A DNA stretch of 11,077 nucleotides from Clostridiales bacterium UBA6981 (GTDB taxonomy: Bacteria; Bacillota; Clostridia; Oscillospirales; Oscillospiraceae), in assembly GCA_002450075.1 (NCBI GenBank), contig DJYJ01000071.1, positions 1 through 11,077 of the forward strand, in the 5' to 3' direction. Positions 7,246 through 11,077 of the stretch are shown piece by piece. The first letter of the stretch is position 1; each line of letters starts with the position of its first letter. The translations under genes were made by a program, and so were the position numbers. The notes beneath the pieces are model-generated. The model saw only the letters and a program-made list of their open reading frames with translations, was not told where the DNA came from and did not search any database.

Positions 7246-7325
7246 AAAGCAACTCTTCCCGATATATAAGCGTGTAATAAGTTGCAGGCCTTCCTTCATC
7301 ATTCCAATCATCCCAACATCATGGC

Positions 7326-7366
7326 AAAACAGCGAACACTTAGCAGACGCAAGTGTTCGCTGTTTT
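7326..7366 (+). terminator. Rho-independent terminator after the kinase gene
   Basis: A 16-bp perfect stem (7326-7341 with 7351-7366) has a nine-base loop. It begins AAAACAGCG and ends CGCTGTTTT followed by ATGTTTG. The A-tract on one side and T-tract on the other make it capable of working in both directions. It lies 80 bases after the kinase stop and isolates the kinase from the rightward operon. Confidence 0.85.
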
Positions 7367-7507
7367 ATGTTTGCCTTACCTGTCAGATTTCTCTCATCTG
7401 CCCGTCTGTCAGCGCGTCAATCATGATTTTGCCGCCAAGCGGAAAAAACAGATAACCACACCCCGTACGATGCCGCCGTCTTTCCCGCCTCATTCGGGAC
7501 GCGGGGC
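7367..7507. other. Intergenic stretch without a recognised gene
   Basis: The gap between the kinase stop (7245) and the next start (7580) is 334 bases. It holds the kinase terminator (7326-7366) and a promoter (7508-7537). In the remaining sequence I see no RNA gene, repeat or convincing reading frame. A minus-strand open frame crosses it but has only a TTG start and no ribosome binding site. Confidence 0.6.
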
Positions 7508-7537
7508 TTGAACTGTTCCGGGACGGTATGGTATAAA
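7508..7537 (+). promoter_or_regulatory. Promoter of the YczE/YitT-like gene
   Basis: TTGAAC (7508-7513, four of six) and TATAAA (7532-7537, five of six) are 18 bases apart, with TGG immediately before the -10, an extended -10 motif. Transcription would start near 7544, leaving a leader of about 36 bases that contains the GGAG site at 7568-7571. Confidence 0.5.
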
Positions 7538-7579
7538 AGAACCGAGAATGATAACCGATACAAAAACGGAGAAAATACA

Positions 7580-8281
7580 ATGAAGAAGAAATGCAGCACT
7601 GAGCTCGCCTACGTCCTCGGCCTCGTGTTTGTGGCGATCGGCGTGGTATTGATGGAAAAAGCGGATTTCGGCGTGTCGATGGTCGTCGCGCCGGCCTATC
7701 TGCTGTACCGCGCTCTCTCGCCGACGTGGAGCTTTGTCACCTTCGGCATGGCGGAATACTGTCTCCAGGCCGTGCTGCTGCTCGTCATGATCCTGATCCT
7801 CCGCCGTTTTCGCCTTTCCTATCTCTTTTCGTTTATCACGGCGGTGGTCTATGGCTTCGTGCTCGACGGCTTCATGCGCCTCGGCGCGCTGCTGCCGACG
7901 GCGTTTTGGTGGCAGCGGGTGATCTATTACGTCGTGGGCATGCTCTTCTGCTCCGCCGGCGTTTCGGCGATGTTCCATACCTATATCTCGCCCGAGGTAT
8001 ACGAGCTCTTCGTCAAGGAAGTGTCCGGCCATTTCCGCGTGGACATCAACAAATTCAAAACCGGCTATGACTGCCTCAGCTGCCTTGTCGGCGTGGTGAT
8101 GAGCTTTCTCGTCTTCGGTCTGTGGCGCTTCGTCGGCGTGAACTGGGGCACGATCCTGTGCGCGCTGATCAACGGGACGATCATCGGGCGCTTTTCCGCC
8201 TTTTACGAAAAGCACTGGACGTTTTACGACCGCTTCCCCTGGCGGCGCTTCTTCGAACCGGCGTCGCCTGAAGATAGATGA
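7580..8281 (+). CDS. YczE/YyaS/YitT-like integral membrane protein
   Basis: This is a 233-residue hydrophobic protein with about six predicted helices (roughly 8-28, 57-75, 80-100, 110-132, 165-185 and 188-208). The N-terminal pattern, a helix with AIGVVLMEKADFGVSM followed by a loop, a TFG segment and SFITAVVYGFVLDGF, resembles the YczE/YyaS/YitT group, whose members have mostly undefined functions. ATG 7580 is preceded by GGAG with eight bases between; an upstream in-frame ATG at 7508 is rejected because it overlaps the promoter and would add a hydrophilic, non-family N-terminus. It lies 111 bases before the methyltransferase, so it may be transcribed alone or as the first gene of that operon. 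The short C-terminal tail is rich in Arg, Phe and Trp. Transport or a chaperone-like role are both possible; no substrate is visible. Confidence 0.8.
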   Translation: MKKKCSTELAYVLGLVFVAIGVVLMEKADFGVSMVVAPAYLLYRALSPTWSFVTFGMAEYCLQAVLLLVMILILRRFRLSYLFSFITAVVYGFVLDGFMRLGALLPTAFWWQRVIYYVVGMLFCSAGVSAMFHTYISPEVYELFVKEVSGHFRVDINKFKTGYDCLSCLVGVVMSFLVFGLWRFVGVNWGTILCALINGTIIGRFSAFYEKHWTFYDRFPWRRFFEPASPEDR

Positions 8282-8288
8282 ATTTACT

Positions 8289-8303
8289 CCTCTCTCCGAG
8301 AGG
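8289..8303 (+). terminator. Short hairpin after the membrane protein gene
   Basis: CCTCTC (8289-8294) pairs with GAGAGG (8298-8303) across a three-base loop, eight bases after the stop codon. The following CCGGGCTTGTTTC has no continuous U-run, so this is at best a weak terminator and may only attenuate read-through into the methyltransferase. The remaining bases up to 8392 show no convincing promoter. Confidence 0.3.
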
Positions 8304-8392
8304 CCGGGCTTGTTTCATTCGTTGCCTGCGTTCCTTGAGACCGGCGGGCTGAACACCGCGGCAGTGGAACCCGCAGGGAAAGGAGACTCTCC

Positions 8393-9148
8393 ATGAACAT
8401 CATCCAGACCTTTTATGACGACATGGCCACGCAGTACGACAAGCTGTTCCTTGACTGGGAAAACGAGTCGGACGAACAGGCTGTCATACTTGACAGACTG
8501 TTCAAAGACCGCGGCTTTGACCGCACTGCCCGCATCCTCGACTGTGCCTGCGGGATCGGGACCCAGGCGATCGGCCTGGCCAGGCTCGGCTATGACGTGA
8601 CCGCGTCGGACATCAGCGACGCCGAGCTCGCGGAGGCAAAAGCGCGCGCCGCACAGCGCGGCGTCTCTCTTCGCCTTGAACGCGCGGACTTCCGCGCTCT
8701 TTCCGATACCTTTGCCGAAACCTTCGACATCGTGATCGCCATGGACAACGCGCTGCCGCACATGCTCACCGCCGCGGATCTCGACGCCGCCGCGGCGAGC
8801 ATCACCGACAGGCTTGTTCCCGGCGGGATCTTTGTCGCGAGCATCCGGGATTATGACGCGCTTTTACAGACAAAGCCGCCCTACTCCCCTCCTTATATCC
8901 ACAAGACGGCGGGCGGGCGGCGCGTCTCCTTTCAGACCTGGGACTGGAGCGGCGAGAGATACAGTCTGACGCAGTATATCATCGAGGATGAGAGCGAGCT
9001 TACTGTCAGCCGCTTCGTCTGCGAATACCGCGCGATCCGCCGGGAGGAGCTGACCGGACGCCTCCTTTCCGCCGGCTGCCGGGAAGTGAACTGGCTCTTC
9101 CCGGAGGATACCGGCTTCTATCAGCCGGTCGTGATCGCGCGAAAATAA
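8393..9148 (+). CDS. Class I SAM-dependent methyltransferase
   Basis: This is a 251-residue cytoplasmic enzyme that would transfer a methyl group from S-adenosylmethionine to an unidentified small molecule. Motif I is ILDCACGIGT (48-57), the SAM-binding glycine loop. Asp73 in TASDIS is placed to hold the ribose hydroxyls, Asp99 in RADF is the adenine-side acid, FDIVIAMDNALPH (111-123) is the motif IV region and LVPGG (141-145) follows. The N-terminal FYDDMATQYDKLF is typical of small-molecule methyltransferases, and the sheet-rich C-terminal part resembles glycine/sarcosine N-methyltransferase-like proteins; that comparison is from memory. ATG 8393 has AAGGAG seven bases upstream. It heads a tight rightward cluster, with the acetyltransferase-like gene starting 43 bases later. 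No DNA- or rRNA-methyltransferase specificity motif is seen. Confidence 0.9.
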   Translation: MNIIQTFYDDMATQYDKLFLDWENESDEQAVILDRLFKDRGFDRTARILDCACGIGTQAIGLARLGYDVTASDISDAELAEAKARAAQRGVSLRLERADFRALSDTFAETFDIVIAMDNALPHMLTAADLDAAAASITDRLVPGGIFVASIRDYDALLQTKPPYSPPYIHKTAGGRRVSFQTWDWSGERYSLTQYIIEDESELTVSRFVCEYRAIRREELTGRLLSAGCREVNWLFPEDTGFYQPVVIARK

Positions 9149-9191
9149 GAAAGGCCGGCACGACAAGTCTTACAGGCAGGGAGCGATTTGC

Positions 9192-9854
9192 ATGAGCTAC
9201 AGGCTGATCGACAAAGAAAGCTATTACCGCAAGGGCGTGTTCCGCCACTTTACCGAGGACTGCAAATGCTCCGTCTCCATGACGGCGCGCCTCGACGTGA
9301 CGGAGCTGGCGGCGTATTCCCGCCAAAGCGGCACAAAGTTCTATCTCAATTTTCTCTACCTTCTCTCCCGGGTCCTCAACTCCCGCGAGGACTACCGGAT
9401 GGGCTACCTCTGGCAGACGGACGAGCTGATCGCGTATGACGTGATCCATCCGACGCAGTATGTCTTCCACGAGGACACCGAGACCTTCACGCTCGCTTAT
9501 TCCACGTACCACAGCGATTATGAGACGTTTTATGCCGGCGCGCTGCGCGATCTCGAGGGGGCGAAGGAGACGCGCGAATACGGCCTTGACGCCGAGCGTC
9601 ACCCCAATTGGTTCGACGCCTCGTGCATCCCGTGGCTTTCGTACGATTCGCTCGAGCTCGAGCTGCCGGACGGCTATCTGTATTTCGCGCCGATCGTCAA
9701 CTGGGGCCGCTGGCGTGAGGAAAACGGGCGGCTCATGATGCCCGTGACCGTCCGGCTGAACCACGCGGTCGCGGACGGGTTCCTCGTCGCAAACGTGTTC
9801 CGTCTGCTGCAAAAGGAGATCGACGCGTTTGCCGCGCAGGATAAGCAAGGCTGA
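9192..9854 (+). CDS. Chloramphenicol acetyltransferase-like (CatA-type) protein
   Basis: This 220-residue protein has the length of the classical trimeric chloramphenicol acetyltransferase family, which moves acetyl groups from acetyl-CoA to a hydroxyl. Recognisable features are an N-terminal KGVFRHFTEDCKCSVSMTA segment corresponding to the family's R-x-HF region, SCIPWLSY (144-151) matching the conserved S-x-x-PW-x-S block, and NHAVADGF (190-197) carrying catalytic His191 and structural Asp195. The family usually has HHAVxDG, so the first His is Asn here, but the catalytic His is kept. The protein looks divergent, and resistance to chloramphenicol should not be assumed; several homologues acylate other substrates or have no known activity. 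ATG 9192 has AGGGAG eight bases upstream. The position between a methyltransferase and an exporter suggests modification of a small molecule. Confidence 0.85.
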   Translation: MSYRLIDKESYYRKGVFRHFTEDCKCSVSMTARLDVTELAAYSRQSGTKFYLNFLYLLSRVLNSREDYRMGYLWQTDELIAYDVIHPTQYVFHEDTETFTLAYSTYHSDYETFYAGALRDLEGAKETREYGLDAERHPNWFDASCIPWLSYDSLELELPDGYLYFAPIVNWGRWREENGRLMMPVTVRLNHAVADGFLVANVFRLLQKEIDAFAAQDKQG

Positions 9855-9891
9855 CAGGTACAGGTTTTCCCGGACTTTTGAAGTGATGACC

Positions 9892-10767
9892 ATGAAAACA
9901 AACTCCTCCGGCGGCGTCAGGATCGCGCTGTTTTACGGCGTGTATCTCCTCTCGATGCTGATTTTCGGCACGAACGGCCTGATCGTCTCGCACCTCTCCG
10001 CGCCCGCGGGCGGGGTCGTGCTGCTGCGCACGCTGATCGGCGGCGCCGTACTGACCGCGGTCGTGCTGCTGCGCGGCGGCTTTGACCGCGCCTCCGTCCG
10101 CGCCGAGGCCATGCCGCTGCTGCTCGGCGGAGCGGCGCTCGGCTGCAACTGGGTGGCGCTGTTCGAGGCCTACCGTCTTTTGAACGTCAGTCTCGCCACG
10201 CTGATCTATTACGCGGGGCCGATGCTGGTGCTGCTCCTCTCCCCCGTCCTCTTCCGCGAGAAGCTCGGCGGGTGGAAGATCGCCGCGCTCGGTATCGTCG
10301 CCGTCGGGCTCGTCTGCATCAGCGGGAGCATCGCCTCCGGCGCGATGAGCCTCACAGGGCTGCTGATCGCCTCTCTCTCCGCGCTCTTATACGCCTCGCT
10401 GATCGTTTTCAACAAGCGCATCGTCCGCACCGGCGGGCTGCAGACCGCGGCCATCGAGCTGGACGTCGCGTTTGTCGTCGTGCTTGTCTATGTTCTGCTC
10501 ACCTCCGGTCTTCCCCGTCCCGTGCGGGCGGAGCTGCCGTATGTCGCCCTCATCGGTCTTGTCAACACCGCCCTTGCCTATCTGCTGTACTTCACGGGCC
10601 TGCAAAAGCTGCCGGCCTCGTCCGTCGCGCTTTTGAGCTATGCCGACCCGGTTTCGGCGCTCCTCTTCGCGGCGCTGCTTCTGCATGAGAGCATGACGTC
10701 GCTGCAGCTTTTCGGCGCGGTCCTCATTCTCGGCGGCGCGATCCTGGGCGAGCTGCGCCGGCGATAG
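9892..10767 (+). CDS. EamA/DMT-family transporter
   Basis: This 291-residue inner-membrane protein has about ten predicted helices in two homologous halves (about 15-145 and 155-288), the normal size and layout of EamA drug/metabolite transporters. Each half ends with the family pattern of a helix, a short charged break and a last helix: YYAGPMLVLLLSPVLFREKL (106-125), and LSYADPVSALL followed by LLHESMTS (248-270). The loop after helix 9 has the LPASSVAL signature. It probably exports a metabolite or amino-acid-like compound, but substrates cannot be read from sequence. Start choice is uncertain: ATG 9892 has GAAGTGAT just upstream, while GTG 9883, ATG 9886 and the overlapping ATG 9829 are alternatives. 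The gap from the acetyltransferase-like gene is 37 bases, indicating cotranscription. Confidence 0.92.
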   Translation: MKTNSSGGVRIALFYGVYLLSMLIFGTNGLIVSHLSAPAGGVVLLRTLIGGAVLTAVVLLRGGFDRASVRAEAMPLLLGGAALGCNWVALFEAYRLLNVSLATLIYYAGPMLVLLLSPVLFREKLGGWKIAALGIVAVGLVCISGSIASGAMSLTGLLIASLSALLYASLIVFNKRIVRTGGLQTAAIELDVAFVVVLVYVLLTSGLPRPVRAELPYVALIGLVNTALAYLLYFTGLQKLPASSVALLSYADPVSALLFAALLLHESMTSLQLFGAVLILGGAILGELRRR

Positions 10768-10806
10768 TCTGTCGTCTGTCACGGGATCGGATCAAGGAAG
10801 GATACC

Positions 10807-11077
10807 ATGAGTCTGTATGCCATCGGAGACCTGCATCTTCACTTTACCTCGCCGCTGAAGGCGCGGGCGCAGATGAAGGAACGGGTCTGGAAAAACCACG
10901 AGGAAACATTCAAAAAGAACTGTGAAGCGCTGCTCACGGAAAACGACACGCTTCTGCTTCTCGGCGATCACAGCTGGGGGCGCAGTCTCGGAGAAAGTGA
11001 GGAGGATCTGCGCTATATCGCCGCCCTGCCGGGGCGGAAGATCCTGCTGCGCGGCAACCACGACATGTTCTGGGACG
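10807..11077 (+). CDS. Calcineurin-like metallophosphoesterase (3' truncated by window edge)
   Basis: The first 90 residues are visible and the frame is open to the window end. The N-terminus MSLYAIGDLHLHF gives metal-binding Asp8 and His10 (GDLH). LLLLGDHSWG supplies the second GD motif, and LLRGNHDMFW gives the GNHD motif that binds metal and contacts phosphate. This order and spacing define calcineurin-like phosphoesterases with a two-metal centre. The close spacing of GDLH, GD and GNHD suggests a short single-domain phosphoesterase. Substrate is unknown. ATG 10807 has AAGGA eight bases upstream in an AAGGAAGGA run. It follows the transporter by 39 bases in the same direction, so it is probably the last visible gene of the operon. 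The missing C-terminal half should contain the final His-containing motifs. Confidence 0.88.
   Translation, partial: MSLYAIGDLHLHFTSPLKARAQMKERVWKNHEETFKKNCEALLTENDTLLLLGDHSWGRSLGESEEDLRYIAALPGRKILLRGNHDMFWD

Noticed and set aside
5026..7311. A 761-codon open frame on the minus strand opposite the histidine kinase
   Set aside because: It runs antisense to a gene with complete HisKA, HATPase and receiver motifs; the translation has no domain and no ribosome binding site was seen.
7383..7580. Small minus-strand frame in the gap after the kinase terminator
   Set aside because: It begins at a TTG, has no ribosome binding site, is Arg-rich in the manner of chance GC-rich frames, and overlaps the promoter of the plus-strand membrane protein.
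8304..8392. Riboswitch or promoter in the leader of the methyltransferase
   Set aside because: Only short GC-rich partial inverted repeats are present; no conserved riboswitch core and no acceptable -10/-35 pair could be identified.

Overview
The window looks like chromosomal DNA of a fairly GC-rich Clostridia-type Bacillota, probably a gut Oscillospiraceae-like bacterium. This is inferred from strong AGGAGG-type ribosome binding sites, sigma-A-like promoters with extended -10 boxes, an IS1182-type transposase, a YczE/YitT-like membrane protein and a clostridial-style hybrid histidine kinase. No sequence search could be run, so the taxonomy is tentative.

Layout. (1) Positions 1-1200 hold the right-hand part of an IS1182-family insertion sequence: the C-terminal 342 residues of the transposase, a terminator-like hairpin, and a near-perfect 36-bp palindrome that probably marks the right end of the element. 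(2) Twenty bases beyond that end, on the minus strand, lies the stop codon of an 858-residue protein (1220-3796). It joins a degenerate KaiC/RecA-like N-terminus to a pyruvate phosphate dikinase/PEP synthase ATP-binding domain and has neither the phosphohistidine nor the PEP-binding domain. (3) The divergent intergenic region (3797-4158) contains the most striking non-coding object here: 156 bases (3821-3976) made almost entirely of palindromes, a compact three-way junction followed by three directly abutting hairpins. (4) A hybrid histidine kinase with two receiver domains (4159-7245) reads rightward from a good extended -10 promoter and ends at a strong terminator. (5) From 7580 to the window end there is a rightward run of five genes: a YczE/YitT-like membrane protein, a class I SAM-dependent methyltransferase, a chloramphenicol acetyltransferase-like enzyme, an EamA/DMT transporter and the start of a calcineurin-like metallophosphoesterase. 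The last four are separated by only 37-43 bases and look like one operon.

How the parts may work together. The kinase has no DNA-binding partner in view, so its output is unknown. The methyltransferase, acyltransferase and drug/metabolite exporter suggest small-molecule modification and efflux (tailoring or self-protection), but this rests only on adjacency. The palindromic block sits where the leader of the PEP-synthase-like gene should be. It is either a structured regulatory RNA or a MITE-like repeat inserted between the divergent genes. The window alone cannot decide, but a copy-number search in the same genome would.
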